The notes under the pieces: model-generated | What the model saw: the letters and a program-made list of their open reading frames with translations, nothing else | What the model was told of the DNA's origin: nothing | The model's database searches: none | Shown here: positions 19,058-28,283 of the stretch, one piece after another | Numbering within the stretch: the stretch's first letter is position 1 | Layout of the letters: each line of letters begins with the position of its first letter | Source of the DNA: Paracoccaceae bacterium Fryx2 | GTDB lineage: Bacteria; Pseudomonadota; Alphaproteobacteria; Rhodobacterales; Rhodobacteraceae | Assembly (NCBI GenBank): GCA_032334235.1 | Contig: JAVSGI010000003.1 | Coordinates: forward strand, 62,001-126,000 | Length of the DNA stretch: 64,000 nucleotides | Direction of reading: 5' to 3' | Made by a program: the position numbers and the translations under genes

Positions 19058-19734
19058 CCGGGCTGGCGCTGATCGGCCTGCAGGTGTCGCTGCGCGGCGA
19101 GGTGCTGGTGGCGCTGGATGCGACCGTTGCCCCGGGCGAGGTTCTGACGATCATGGGCGCCTCGGGGTCGGGCAAGTCGACGGCGCTTGCGGCGATGCTG
19201 GGCACGCTGGACGCGGGGTTCGCCATGCAGGGCCGTATCGTGCTGGACGGCGTCGATGTCACCGCGCGGCCGCCGCAGGAGCGGCGCATCGGGCTGCTGT
19301 TTCAGGATGACGTGCTGTTCCCGCACCTGTCGGTCGGCGGCAACCTTGCCTTTGCGCTGCCCGCCGCCCTGCGCGGCCGGGCTGCCCGCCGGGCGGCGGT
19401 CGAGGCGGCGCTGGAGGCGGCCGGGCTGGCAGGTTTCGCCGACCGCGACCCTGCCTCGCTGTCGGGCGGCCAGCGCGCCCGGGTCGCGCTGCTGCGCACC
19501 CTGCTGGCCGCCCCCCGCGCGCTGCTGCTGGACGAGCCGTTCTCGCGGCTGGATGCCACGCTGCGCACCCAGATCCGCACCTTCGTGCTGAACCGGGCCC
19601 GCAGCGAAGGCTTGCCGGTGGTGCTGGTGACGCATGACCCCGAGGATGCCCGCGCCGCCGGCGGCCGGGCGCTGACGCCGCTGGGGCAGCCGGTGCCCCT
19701 GCCCCGCCAGACCCCGGATGCCCGCCGCGCCTGA
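19054..19734 (+). CDS. ynjD: ABC transporter ATP-binding protein, YnjD type
   Basis: A 226-residue ABC ATPase completing the importer. Walker A 'GASGSGKST' lies at about 34-42, Q-loop 'LLFQDDVLFPHLSVGGN', signature 'LSGGQRARVALLRTLLA', Walker B 'ALLLDEPFSRLDATLRTQ' and switch histidine in 'VVLVTHDPEDA'. It is short, ending soon after the H-loop with no regulatory domain, like YnjD. ATG 19054 overlaps the permease stop (ATGA). Confidence 0.9.
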   Translation: MTGLALIGLQVSLRGEVLVALDATVAPGEVLTIMGASGSGKSTALAAMLGTLDAGFAMQGRIVLDGVDVTARPPQERRIGLLFQDDVLFPHLSVGGNLAFALPAALRGRAARRAAVEAALEAAGLAGFADRDPASLSGGQRARVALLRTLLAAPRALLLDEPFSRLDATLRTQIRTFVLNRARSEGLPVVLVTHDPEDARAAGGRALTPLGQPVPLPRQTPDARRA

Positions 19735-19752
19735 TGTCCTGCCGCGGCTGAT

Positions 19753-19812
19753 CTCGCCGCACCTCGCCTCGCCGCGCCTGTCCTCGCCGCGCCTGTCCTC
19801 GCCGCGCCTGTC
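19753..19812. repeat. 15-bp tandem repeat, about four copies
   Basis: Three identical copies of CTCGCCGCGCCTGTC start at 19768, 19783 and 19798, preceded by one degenerate copy at 19753. The array sits between the convergent ynjD and histidine kinase genes, outside both. No function is evident. Confidence 0.8.
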
Positions 19813-19847
19813 CTCTTTCCGCGCCTCACCTTTCGCCGGGACTGACC

Positions 19848-21170
19848 TCAACGCGCCAGCACCAGTTCCGCCTTCAGCCCGCCCATGCTTTCGCTTTCGC
19901 CCAGTCGCAACATGCCGCCGTGGTTGCGCGCGATGTCGGCGGCGATCGGCAGGCCAAGGCCGACGCCGCCGCCCCGGTTGGGGTCGCGCGCCCGGTCCAG
20001 CCGGGTGAAGGGGTGCATCGCCTCCTCGCGCCGGGCCTTGGGGATACCCGGCCCGTCATCCTCGACCGTCAGGCGCAGGGCACGGTCGGAAACGGCAAGA
20101 GCCACTTCGGCCCGGGTGCCGTAGCGGATCGCGTTGCCCAGAAGGTTTTCCAGCGCCCGCGTCACCGCAGCGGGCCGCAGCCGGACCCGGATCATCTGCC
20201 CGTGAAAGGGCCGCAGCGTGACCGGCTGCCCGGCCCGCACCGCGTTTTCCACCACATGCTGCATCAGCGCCAGCGGATCGACATCCTCGGCCGCATCCAG
20301 CGCGTCGCCGCGCGCGAAGGCGAGGAATTCATCGACCAGCCGCTCCATGTCGGTAACATCGGCCAGCAGGGCGCGGGTCTGCTCGTCCTCGGGCAGCATC
20401 GAGAGGCCCAGCCGGAGCCGGGTCAGCGGCGTGCGCAGGTCATGGCTGACCCCCGACAGCATCAGCGTGCGCTGTTCGATCTGCCGTTCGATCCGGGCGC
20501 GCATGTCGAGGAAGGCATTGCCCGCCGCCCGCACCTCCAGCGCCCCGCGCGAGCGGTAGTCCGACGGGCGGCCCTTGCCGAACGCCTCGGCGGCCTCGGC
20601 GAGTTTCTTGATGGGGCGCAACTGGTTGCGCAGGAACATGTAGGCGATCACCGTCATCAGCAGCGAGGTCGCCACCATCAGGACAAGCAACTGGTGCGGG
20701 TTCGACGCCGACACACGCCGCCGGTCGATGATCACCGACAGCGGCCCCTGCGCCGAGGCGAACAGCAGGCGCACCTCGCTGGTATTGGCCAGCAGGTCGG
20801 CCGCCACCAGCGACGGCAGCGCCTCGCGCATCGTCTCGATCACCACCCGCCCCGACAGGTCGTAGAACACCCGCCGGTCCCCGGCCGCGTCCCAGTCGGC
20901 AGGCAGGGCGACACGCAGCACCAGCGCCTCTGCCAGCCTTGCGGCGCGCGCCTGTGCCGCCGCGAAATCGGGCGCCCCCGCGACCTCGTCCAGCAGGTAG
21001 CGCACCTCGATCCCCATGCCGCGCGTCATCTGCCGCGTCACGCCCTCGAAGTGGCGCTGGATGAAGTTTACCGATACCACCAGCTGGATCATGATGATCG
21101 GAACGACCAGAATGAGCGCTGCACGGCCATAGAGGCTGCGGGGCACGAAGATTTTCAACCGGGCGAACAT
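19848..21170 (-). CDS. EnvZ-like sensor histidine kinase
   Basis: A 440-residue membrane sensor kinase. TM1 is at about 15-35 ('GRAALILVVPIIMIQLVVSV'), a periplasmic domain follows to about 160, TM2 at about 163-183 ('LLVLMVATSLLMTVIAYMFL'), then HAMP. The phospho-acceptor histidine is in 'SGVSHDLRTPLTRLRLG'; the ATPase boxes are N 'ENLLGNAIRYG', G1 'VEDDGPGIP' and G2 'GGGVGLGLPIA'. Architecture and H-box match EnvZ-type kinases. Its response regulator would usually lie just upstream, but here the neighbour is a divergent MBL hydrolase, so the kinase is orphan in this window. Confidence 0.9.
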   Translation of the reverse strand: MFARLKIFVPRSLYGRAALILVVPIIMIQLVVSVNFIQRHFEGVTRQMTRGMGIEVRYLLDEVAGAPDFAAAQARAARLAEALVLRVALPADWDAAGDRRVFYDLSGRVVIETMREALPSLVAADLLANTSEVRLLFASAQGPLSVIIDRRRVSASNPHQLLVLMVATSLLMTVIAYMFLRNQLRPIKKLAEAAEAFGKGRPSDYRSRGALEVRAAGNAFLDMRARIERQIEQRTLMLSGVSHDLRTPLTRLRLGLSMLPEDEQTRALLADVTDMERLVDEFLAFARGDALDAAEDVDPLALMQHVVENAVRAGQPVTLRPFHGQMIRVRLRPAAVTRALENLLGNAIRYGTRAEVALAVSDRALRLTVEDDGPGIPKARREEAMHPFTRLDRARDPNRGGGVGLGLPIAADIARNHGGMLRLGESESMGGLKAELVLAR

Positions 21171-21214
21171 GGGGCAAGCCTAGCGGGCCCTTCGGCCCGG
21201 CGAAAGGGGGAAGC

Positions 21215-22126
21215 ATGGGCACGCAGGATCAGGACCGGCCCGAACCGGGCCGCTGCCTCGCGCTGGAGCTGGGCCTGCGCCGGGTGCTGGCGCCAAACCC
21301 GTCGCCGATGACCCTGTGGGGCACCCAGACCCACCTGATCGGCGAGGGCGACGTTGCGGTGCTCGACCCCGGCCCGGCGCTGCCCGGCCATCTGGCCGCG
21401 ATCCTTGCCGCCCTGAGGCCGGGCGAGCGCATCCGCCACATCCTGGTCAGCCATGCCCATCTCGACCATTCGCCGCTCGCCCGCCCGCTGGCAGAGGCGA
21501 CCGGGGCCGAGGTGCTCGCCTTCGGCCCCGCCACCGCCGGCCGCTCGCCGCAGATGCAGCGGCTGGCAGAGGCCGGCATGGCAGGTGGCGAAGGCGTGGA
21601 CCACGGCTTTGCCCCCGACCGCTGCCTTGAGGACGGCGAGCGGCTGGAGGGCGACGGCTGGGTGCTGGAGGCGATCCACACCCCCGGCCACATGGGCAAC
21701 CACCTGTGCTTCGCCTGGGGTGACCGGCTGTTCTCGGGCGATCATGTCATGGGCTGGTCCTCGTCGCTGGTCTCGCCGCCCGATGGCGACATGGGGGCCT
21801 ACCTGCGCGCGCTGGAACGGCTGGCCGCGCGCGACTGGCGGGTGCTGCACCCGGCCCACGGCGCGCCGGTGCCCGCCCCCGCCGCCCGTCTGGCCTTCCT
21901 GGCCGAGCATCGCAGGCAGCGCGAAACCGCGATCCTCGCGGCGCTGGACGAGGCACCCCAGCGCACCCTGCCCGCGCTGACCGCCCGCGTCTACCACGAC
22001 ACGCCGGCCGCCCTGAAACCCGCCGCCGCCCGAAACCTGCTGGCCCATCTGATTGATCTGGCAGAAAGAAACCTGGTCATCGCCACCCCGTCCCTCTCGG
22101 CCGACGCCCGGTTTTCCCGGGCCTGA
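21215..22126 (+). CDS. MBL-fold metallo-hydrolase, LACTB2-like
   Basis: A 303-residue metallo-beta-lactamase-fold protein. The metal motif 'SHAHLDHS' (HxHxDH) is at about 84-91, further ligands in 'HTPGHMGNH' and the D of 'LFSGDHVMGW', and the last histidine in 'LHPAHGAP'. The C-terminal region ('LTARVYHDTPAALKPAAARN', 'LLAHLIDLAERNLV') is a winged-helix-like tail typical of LACTB2-type hydrolases. Substrate unknown; relatives act on RNA or thioesters. ATG 21215 has AAAGGGGG upstream. Divergent from the kinase. Confidence 0.85.
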   Translation: MGTQDQDRPEPGRCLALELGLRRVLAPNPSPMTLWGTQTHLIGEGDVAVLDPGPALPGHLAAILAALRPGERIRHILVSHAHLDHSPLARPLAEATGAEVLAFGPATAGRSPQMQRLAEAGMAGGEGVDHGFAPDRCLEDGERLEGDGWVLEAIHTPGHMGNHLCFAWGDRLFSGDHVMGWSSSLVSPPDGDMGAYLRALERLAARDWRVLHPAHGAPVPAPAARLAFLAEHRRQRETAILAALDEAPQRTLPALTARVYHDTPAALKPAAARNLLAHLIDLAERNLVIATPSLSADARFSRA

Positions 22127-22206
22127 CCGGTCTTTCGCACCCCCGCCCATTTTTGCACATTTGCCTCTGGACGCCCCCGGATCAGCTTGCTATGTAGCCC
22201 CCGTGT

Positions 22207-22281
22207 TCCGGCGTAGCTCAGCGGTAGAGCAGTTGACTGTTAATCAATTGGTCGTAGGTTCGATCCCTACCGCCGGAGCCA
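22207..22281 (+). tRNA. tRNA-Asn (GTT)
   Basis: A 75-nt cloverleaf with CCA encoded: acceptor stem TCCGGCG/CGCCGGA, D-arm GCTC-AGCGGTA-GAGC, anticodon loop CTGTTAA with anticodon GTT, and T-arm GTAGG-TTCGATC-CCTAC. The gene is intact because the integrated element brought an identical 3' end; the original 3' end is displaced to 34279-34330. Confidence 0.97.
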
Positions 22282-22284
22282 AAT
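22233..22284. repeat. att copy within tRNA-Asn (left end of element)
   Basis: A 52-bp sequence covering the anticodon stem-loop, T-arm, acceptor 3' strand and a few bases past CCA. It is identical to 34279-34330; the flanks differ immediately on both sides. Confidence 0.95.
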
Positions 22285-22724
22285 TTCCCCAAGAAAGCAA
22301 TTACTTAGCTTTAACCGCTCTAAGCGGGCTTGGCGGATTTTGGCGTGGGGTAACATCTAGGGTAACTTGCAGGCGGTTTGGGTAACTGCCAAAATGTCGT
22401 GGCCAGATTCAACATATCATCCGGTCAAACAGAAAAAGGCCGGGAAGCATCGCCCCCGGCCCCTTGAACAGTCTCTGCGCCAGTCCCTGTTGTCAGTTGA
22501 CAAAAAATAGGACACCCGCTCCCATAACGATGATTGACCCGTACGTTCTCCTACAAGGCATCAGCCGTCCCTGCGCTCTTTCGCATCGTTGATGATGCGG
22601 CGAAAAAGGTCCTCGTGGGCTTTCAGGTCCTTGTCCGTGACGCGGATATACAGAGTGCAATATTTATGAGTCGCACGGCGCGACCTTCACCACTAAGGTC
22701 ATAAAAATACTGCTTGGAGGAAAC
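22285..22724. other. Gene-poor left end of the element with GGGTAAC repeats
   Basis: Three direct copies of GGGTAAC start at 22348, 22360 and 22380, close to the left att copy; the same heptamer clusters at the right end, suggesting integrase arm-type or Xis sites. A minus-strand frame ending at 22561 reads 'YIRVTDKDLKAHEDLFRRII' but has no start codon after its upstream stop (about 22686), so it looks like a gene remnant of unknown family. A GC-rich hairpin lies around 22438-22466. Confidence 0.5.
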
Positions 22725-25700
22725 ATGGCCGCCCTTGATCAAATTCTGCAATCTTATCGCGATTTCGCCATTACTGAACGAGAAAAGGGCACCTATTTTG
22801 AGCGTCTTGGGATGGCGTTCTTCATAAATGACCCGGTTCAGGCTGAAGAGTATGAAGCGGTGTGGCCCTGGTCCGAATGGGCCAAAGCCAACGGCTGGGA
22901 TGGCAAGGATGTCGGGATCGACCTCGTGGCAAAGTTGCGCAACGAAGATGGTTTTGCTGCGATCCAAGCCAAGTTCTACGCGGCAGATACCCGCATCCAA
23001 AAGGCGCATATCGACAGCTTTATCTCTGCGTCCGGAAAGGAACCGTTTCGCAGGCGGGTTGTTCTTGACACGACTGAGCAAGAGTGGGGCGCAAACGCTG
23101 AGGAGATGATCCGAGGTCAGGCTATTCCGGTCATCCGGATCGGGCTGACCGACCTGCGAGAGAGCAGGATCGACTGGACGATCTTTGAGGCGCGCGGCGA
23201 GATCGTTTTGGCCGCAAAGAAAACCCTGATGCCACATCAGCGCGATGCACTGATAGATGTTGCTAAGGGGCTGGCCGTCGCCGACCGTGGCAAGATGATT
23301 ATGGCTTGCGGCACCGGAAAAACCTTTACCTCGCTGAAAATCGCAGAGGCCATCGCAGGCAAGGGCAAGCGTGTTTTGTTCATGGTGCCATCGCTGGCGC
23401 TGATGTCCCAGACGGTTCGGGAGTGGACCAATGACACCGAAACACCGATCCGCGCCTTTGCTGTCTGTTCGGATGCCCATGTAGGCAAGCGCCGGAAAAG
23501 CACCGATGACGTGGCCGAAATCGAAATCCATGATCTGGCGTTTCCGGCTACCACCGATCCCGTCAAGGTCGCGGCAAAGGCTGGCGAGGATGATCCGGAA
23601 CGTATGACGGTCATTTTCTCGACCTATCAATCCATCGTCACCCTGTCCCGTGCGCAGGAAGCGGGCCTTCCCGACTTCGATCTGATCATCTGCGATGAAG
23701 CGCACCGAACCACCGGCGCAACGCTAGACGGCGAGGAAGAGTCGAACTTCGTCAAGATCCACAGCAACGACCATGTCAGGGCCCGCAAGCGCCTCTACAT
23801 GACGGCGACGCCACGCATCTTCGGCGACAATGTCCGCAGCAAGGCCGATGAGGTCGGCGCCGAGCTGGCCTCGATGGACAACCCCGCCCTATTTGGCGAG
23901 ACGCTGTTTTATCGCGGCTTCGGTTGGGCTGTGCAGAACGGGCTGCTCACCGATTACAAGGTCATCGTCCTGGCGATGGACGAAGGGCTGGTCAGCGCGG
24001 CGGTCCAGAAGCGCCTCGGCGATGCGGGCAGCGAGTTGGTGCTGGACGACGCCACCAAGATCATCGGTTGCTACAAGGCGCTGACCAAGGTCGACCTCAA
24101 GGCTGACGTCACCGCCGATCCCCACCCGATGCGGCGCGCGCTGGCCTTCGCCAAGGATATCCGCAGTTCCAAACTTATCCGCGACGAATTCACCGCCGTG
24201 GTTGATGAATACCTCGGCCAGGACAGCCTGATTGAATCCGACGAGCCGTCCAAGCACCTGCAATGTGAAATCGAACATGTCGACGGCACCTTCAACGCCA
24301 AGACCCGCGGCGCTCTGCTGGATTGGCTCAAGGCCGATGCTGGCGAAAACACTTGCCGCATACTGACCAACGCCCGTTGCCTGTCCGAAGGTGTCGACGT
24401 GCCCGCCCTTGATGCGATCATGTTCCTGCACCCGCGCAAAAGCCAGATCGATGTGGTGCAATCGGTTGGTCGCGTCATGCGCAAGACTGACACCAAGAAG
24501 ATGGGCTATGTCATTCTGCCGGTCGGCGTCCCCGCAGGTGTGCCGCCTGAACAGGCGCTTGCCGACAATGAACGATACCGCGTCGTCTGGCAGATTCTGA
24601 ACGCCCTGCGCGCCCATGACGAACGCTTCGACAGCACCATCAACAAGGCTTCCCTCGGTCAGGACATCTCGGACAGGGTCGAAATCGTCGGCATCAACGC
24701 TGACACCGAAGAACTCCGGTCGGTCACCGCCGTTGTCGACAAGCTGCCCACCAAAACCAAAGCCGCAAGTTCTGGCATTGGCGCAGGCAACGGCGGCCCT
24801 GGCGATGACGTCATCGAGGGGCCTGAACCCCGCCAAACCGAAATGACCTTCTCCATCGACGAATTCTCCCGCGCCATCATGGCCAAGATCGTCAAGAAAT
24901 GCGGCACCCGCGATTATTGGGAGGATTGGTCCGCCTCCATCGCCGAGATCGCCAAGAACCATATCACCCGCCTGACCGCCCTTCTGAAAGCCCCCGACAC
25001 CGAAGCCCGCAAAGCCTTTGACGCCTTCCTCGCTGAACTGCGCGACGATTTGAACGACACCATCTCCGAAGGCGACGCCATCGAGATGCTGGCCCAGCAC
25101 ATCATCACCCGGCCCGTGTTCGAGACCCTGTTCGAAGGCCACAAGTTCACCGCCGAAAACCCCGTCTCCCGCGCCATGCAGCGCGTGCTGGATGTGCTGA
25201 ACGAGGCCAATCTCGACAAGGAATCCAAAGACCTCGAAAAGTTCTATGCCAGCGTCAAGATGCGCTCGCAGGGCATCACCGACCCCCAGGCCAAGCAAAA
25301 GCTGATCGTCGAGCTTTACGACAAGTTCTTCCGCCGCGCCTTCCCCCGCACCACCGAAAAGCTGGGCATCGTCTACACCCCGGTCGAGATCGTCGATTTC
25401 ATCATCCATTCGGTGAACGAGGTTCTGCAATCCGAATTCGGCCAGACCCTCGGCTCCCCCGGCGTCCACATCATCGACCCCTTCACCGGCACCGGCACCT
25501 TCATCACCCGCCTGCTGCAATCCGGCCTGATCGCGCCCGAAGAGATGGAGCACAAGTTCCGCAACGAAATCCACGCAAACGAGATCGTGCTGCTGGCCTA
25601 TTACATTGCCGCGATCAACATCGAAGCGGTCTATCACGGGCTGCAGGGCGGCGACTATGTGCCGTTCGAGGGCATCTGCCTGACCGACACCTTCCAGATG

Positions 25701-27617
25701 TATGAAAGCGACGACCTGATCTCGCATTACATGCCCGACAACTCGGAGCGGCGGAAACGGCAGAAGGCGACGGATATTCGGGTGATCGTGGGGAACCCGC
25801 CCTATTCCTCTGGCCAGCAAAACGAAAACGACAATAATAAGAATGTGTACTACACAAATCTTGATGCTCGCATTTCTGAAACTTACGTTGCATCTTCTGC
25901 TAATCAGATGGGCAAAAGTAAATCTTATAACTCCTATATCCGAGCCATTCGCTGGGGCAGCGATCAGCTTAAAAAGGCAGGTGGTGGCGTTATGGGGTTC
26001 GTCACCGATGCTGGATGGATCGATGGAAATGCGATGGACGGTATGCGCGCATGCCTTGAGGCAGAGTTTAGCAGCCTATACATTTTTCATCTTCGAGGTA
26101 ATGCTAGGACTTCTGGAGAAAAGCGTCGCAAAGAGAAAGGCAACGTTTTCGGTGAAGGAACTCGATCCCCTATCGCCATTTCAATCTTGGTTCAGAATCA
26201 AAGCGATGGTGGCATGATACATTTTCATGACATTGGGGATTACCTTACTGAGCAAGAGAAGCTCAATGTCATTCAGGATTTTGGTAGCATCGGCGGTATT
26301 TCGAAGAAATCTGGATGGAAAAATATTACGCCGAATGATCAGCATGATTGGCTGGACCAAAGAGATGACTCATTTTCCGCCTTTTTGAAGGCGGGAGACA
26401 AGAAAAGTACGGAAGTCACTCTATTTGAGACTTACTCAATGGGAATAAAATCTAATCGCGATGATTGGGTTTACAATTTTTCGAAGAGCGACCTGAAAGC
26501 CAACACTTCCCTCATGTTTGAAACTTTTTCTGCCGAAAAGATTGTCCTTTCAAACTTGAAGGGGGATGAAATAGCAGAGCAAGTCACTAGGGATAGCCGT
26601 AAAATAAAATGGACAACGGATGTGATATCTGATTTGAGTAAGGGCAAATCGTTCTTCTTTGATGCAGAAAATATTGAGCACGCAGTTTATCGGCCATTCC
26701 AAAAAATGTGGTGGTATTCTGACCCGAGCTGGAATTGGACGAGGCACCTTATGCCATTGTTTTTCCCCACCTCAAAAGTGAAGAACCACACCATTTGTGT
26801 GTCAGGGGTCGGCGCAGGCAAGGGCTTTTCGGCGCTGATGGTCGACAATGTACCCAATCTTCACACCGTAGATACCGGTCAGTGCTTTCCGTTGAAGCTA
26901 TATGAAGATCAGCGGGAAAAAGGCGACGCAGACCTGTTCTCTGGTCGAGATGTCGCGGATGGCTACCGTGTTCGCGACGGTATCACCGACGCTGGCTTAA
27001 AACACTTTGAGGACGCGTATCCCGGCGAGACGATCACCAAGGAAGACCTGTTCTACTACGTCTACGGCCTCCTGCATTCCGAGGATTACCGCGCGAAATA
27101 CGCCGACAACCTGTCCAAGGAACTGCCCCGCATTCCCCGCGTGAAAACGGCCGCCGACTTCTGGGCCTTCAACCGCGCCGGTCGCACCCTCGGCGATCTG
27201 CATGTGAACTATGAAACCGTCGAACCCTATCCGGTCACGATCAAGCAAGGCGATCTGCGCCTGGCCGACGTCAAAAACCCCGAGGCCTTCTACCGCGTCA
27301 CGAAATGGGCTTTCGGTAAATCCGGCAAGGACAAGGACAAGACCACCGTCATCTACAACCCCAACATCACCATGCAGGATATCCCGTTGGAGGCCTACGA
27401 CTACGTCGTGAACGGCAAGCCCGCCCTCGAATGGGTGATGGAACGCCAAGTGGTCAAGACCGACAAGGACAGCGGTATCGAAAACGACGCCAACCGCTAT
27501 GCCAACGAGACGATGAACAACCCCGCTTATCCGCTGGAACTCTTCCAGCGCGTCATCACCGTCAGCCTGCGCACCATGGAAATCGTCCGCGCCCTGCCAA
27601 AGCTGGAGGTGATGTGA
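22725..27617 (+). CDS. Type ISP single-chain restriction-modification enzyme
   Basis: A 1630-residue protein with the full Type ISP order (as in LlaGI/LlaBIII). Residues 1-150 form an Mrr-like nuclease with D66 in 'VGIDLVAK' and Q81/K83 in 'IQAKFY'. An SF2 translocase follows: Walker A 'ACGTGKT' (194-200), 'DEAH' (324-327), and 'SVGRVMRKTD' near 580. A helical coupler leads to an N6-adenine methyltransferase with motif I 'DPFTGTGTF' (about 918-926) and motif IV 'NPPY' (about 1024-1027). The remainder is the target-recognition region. One chain therefore methylates host sites and, on unmodified DNA, translocates and cuts. ATG 22725 has GGAGG upstream. Around 25.82-26.80 kb the DNA is distinctly AT-rich, matching the target-recognition segment. 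Confidence 0.92.
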   Translation: MAALDQILQSYRDFAITEREKGTYFERLGMAFFINDPVQAEEYEAVWPWSEWAKANGWDGKDVGIDLVAKLRNEDGFAAIQAKFYAADTRIQKAHIDSFISASGKEPFRRRVVLDTTEQEWGANAEEMIRGQAIPVIRIGLTDLRESRIDWTIFEARGEIVLAAKKTLMPHQRDALIDVAKGLAVADRGKMIMACGTGKTFTSLKIAEAIAGKGKRVLFMVPSLALMSQTVREWTNDTETPIRAFAVCSDAHVGKRRKSTDDVAEIEIHDLAFPATTDPVKVAAKAGEDDPERMTVIFSTYQSIVTLSRAQEAGLPDFDLIICDEAHRTTGATLDGEEESNFVKIHSNDHVRARKRLYMTATPRIFGDNVRSKADEVGAELASMDNPALFGETLFYRGFGWAVQNGLLTDYKVIVLAMDEGLVSAAVQKRLGDAGSELVLDDATKIIGCYKALTKVDLKADVTADPHPMRRALAFAKDIRSSKLIRDEFTAVVDEYLGQDSLIESDEPSKHLQCEIEHVDGTFNAKTRGALLDWLKADAGENTCRILTNARCLSEGVDVPALDAIMFLHPRKSQIDVVQSVGRVMRKTDTKKMGYVILPVGVPAGVPPEQALADNERYRVVWQILNALRAHDERFDSTINKASLGQDISDRVEIVGINADTEELRSVTAVVDKLPTKTKAASSGIGAGNGGPGDDVIEGPEPRQTEMTFSIDEFSRAIMAKIVKKCGTRDYWEDWSASIAEIAKNHITRLTALLKAPDTEARKAFDAFLAELRDDLNDTISEGDAIEMLAQHIITRPVFETLFEGHKFTAENPVSRAMQRVLDVLNEANLDKESKDLEKFYASVKMRSQGITDPQAKQKLIVELYDKFFRRAFPRTTEKLGIVYTPVEIVDFIIHSVNEVLQSEFGQTLGSPGVHIIDPFTGTGTFITRLLQSGLIAPEEMEHKFRNEIHANEIVLLAYYIAAINIEAVYHGLQGGDYVPFEGICLTDTFQMYESDDLISHYMPDNSERRKRQKATDIRVIVGNPPYSSGQQNENDNNKNVYYTNLDARISETYVASSANQMGKSKSYNSYIRAIRWGSDQLKKAGGGVMGFVTDAGWIDGNAMDGMRACLEAEFSSLYIFHLRGNARTSGEKRRKEKGNVFGEGTRSPIAISILVQNQSDGGMIHFHDIGDYLTEQEKLNVIQDFGSIGGISKKSGWKNITPNDQHDWLDQRDDSFSAFLKAGDKKSTEVTLFETYSMGIKSNRDDWVYNFSKSDLKANTSLMFETFSAEKIVLSNLKGDEIAEQVTRDSRKIKWTTDVISDLSKGKSFFFDAENIEHAVYRPFQKMWWYSDPSWNWTRHLMPLFFPTSKVKNHTICVSGVGAGKGFSALMVDNVPNLHTVDTGQCFPLKLYEDQREKGDADLFSGRDVADGYRVRDGITDAGLKHFEDAYPGETITKEDLFYYVYGLLHSEDYRAKYADNLSKELPRIPRVKTAADFWAFNRAGRTLGDLHVNYETVEPYPVTIKQGDLRLADVKNPEAFYRVTKWAFGKSGKDKDKTTVIYNPNITMQDIPLEAYDYVVNGKPALEWVMERQVVKTDKDSGIENDANRYANETMNNPAYPLELFQRVITVSLRTMEIVRALPKLEVM

Positions 27618-27641
27618 TGCAGGGGATACCGGGTCAATCGG

Positions 27642-28283
27642 TCATGGGCCAAAATACATTTCCAGTTCTTCGCGGCTGAGGGAATGTCGATACCTCCCAA
27701 GAAACGCGCGGTTGGCTTGGTCTTCGCACCATTCGATTTCGTCGCAGTGCCGGGAATAGGTCCGCTGCCACATCCCTTTTGGCTTGAGGGCGATTCCATA
27801 TGCAGCGCCACGTTGCCCGCCCATTGCCATGCGCCGCTTGTCCGCGCGGCGCAGCATCCGGTCTTCAACGGCCTCCGACTGGCTCGCATAGGCAATGCTG
27901 TAGCAGTGACGGCAGAGAAAGTAGCGCCCGCCCTTAAACAGCTTTGCAACTCTGCGTCGGCAAGGGGTGCCATTTAGGACGCCGGGACAGCCAAAGAACG
28001 GTCGGGTGCCACCGTAGTGGCAGTGGATTTGGAAGACAGGGATTGATTGCTCTACATCATAGTAGTCACCTGTCTTTTCCGTGATGCGAAAACTGACTAC
28101 CAACTGCGACTGTTGGGCGCTCAGGCTTATACCCGCGACTTGCTCGCCATCCCGGTGCCAGCGCCAGTTGCCAGACCAGCCGGGTTTTAGACAACCTTCA
28201 CGGTTGAGCCTGTTCACATCCAGCGTGCGGCAATCCTCTGCCAACTGGTTACGACGGGGGCGTCCAGAGCCGTATCCACCCAT
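27642..28283 (-). CDS. Unknown zinc-ribbon-like protein
   Basis: A 213-residue protein I recognise only as a recurrent hypothetical of bacterial mobile DNA starting 'MGGYGSGRPRR'. It has a cysteine/histidine-rich centre: 'IHCHYGGTRPFFGCPG' then 'CRRRVAKLF' and 'RYFLCRHCYSIAYASQSE', a pattern that could bind zinc. A short conserved 'KPKGMWQRTYSRH' follows. No catalytic motif is visible. It is convergent with the R-M gene (24 bp between stops), which could mean a regulatory or accessory role for the defence gene, or an independent cargo. ATG 28283 is used. Confidence 0.65.
   Translation of the reverse strand: MGGYGSGRPRRNQLAEDCRTLDVNRLNREGCLKPGWSGNWRWHRDGEQVAGISLSAQQSQLVVSFRITEKTGDYYDVEQSIPVFQIHCHYGGTRPFFGCPGVLNGTPCRRRVAKLFKGGRYFLCRHCYSIAYASQSEAVEDRMLRRADKRRMAMGGQRGAAYGIALKPKGMWQRTYSRHCDEIEWCEDQANRAFLGRYRHSLSREELEMYFGP

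Noticed and set aside
22561-22686. Small minus-strand gene ending at 22561
   Set aside because: The frame has no start codon between its upstream stop and the conserved-looking part, so it is listed only as a possible remnant.
23889-25820. Minus-strand frame of 643 codons inside the Type ISP gene
   Set aside because: Hydrophobic/His-rich shadow composition, no family; the plus strand carries helicase and methylase motifs throughout.
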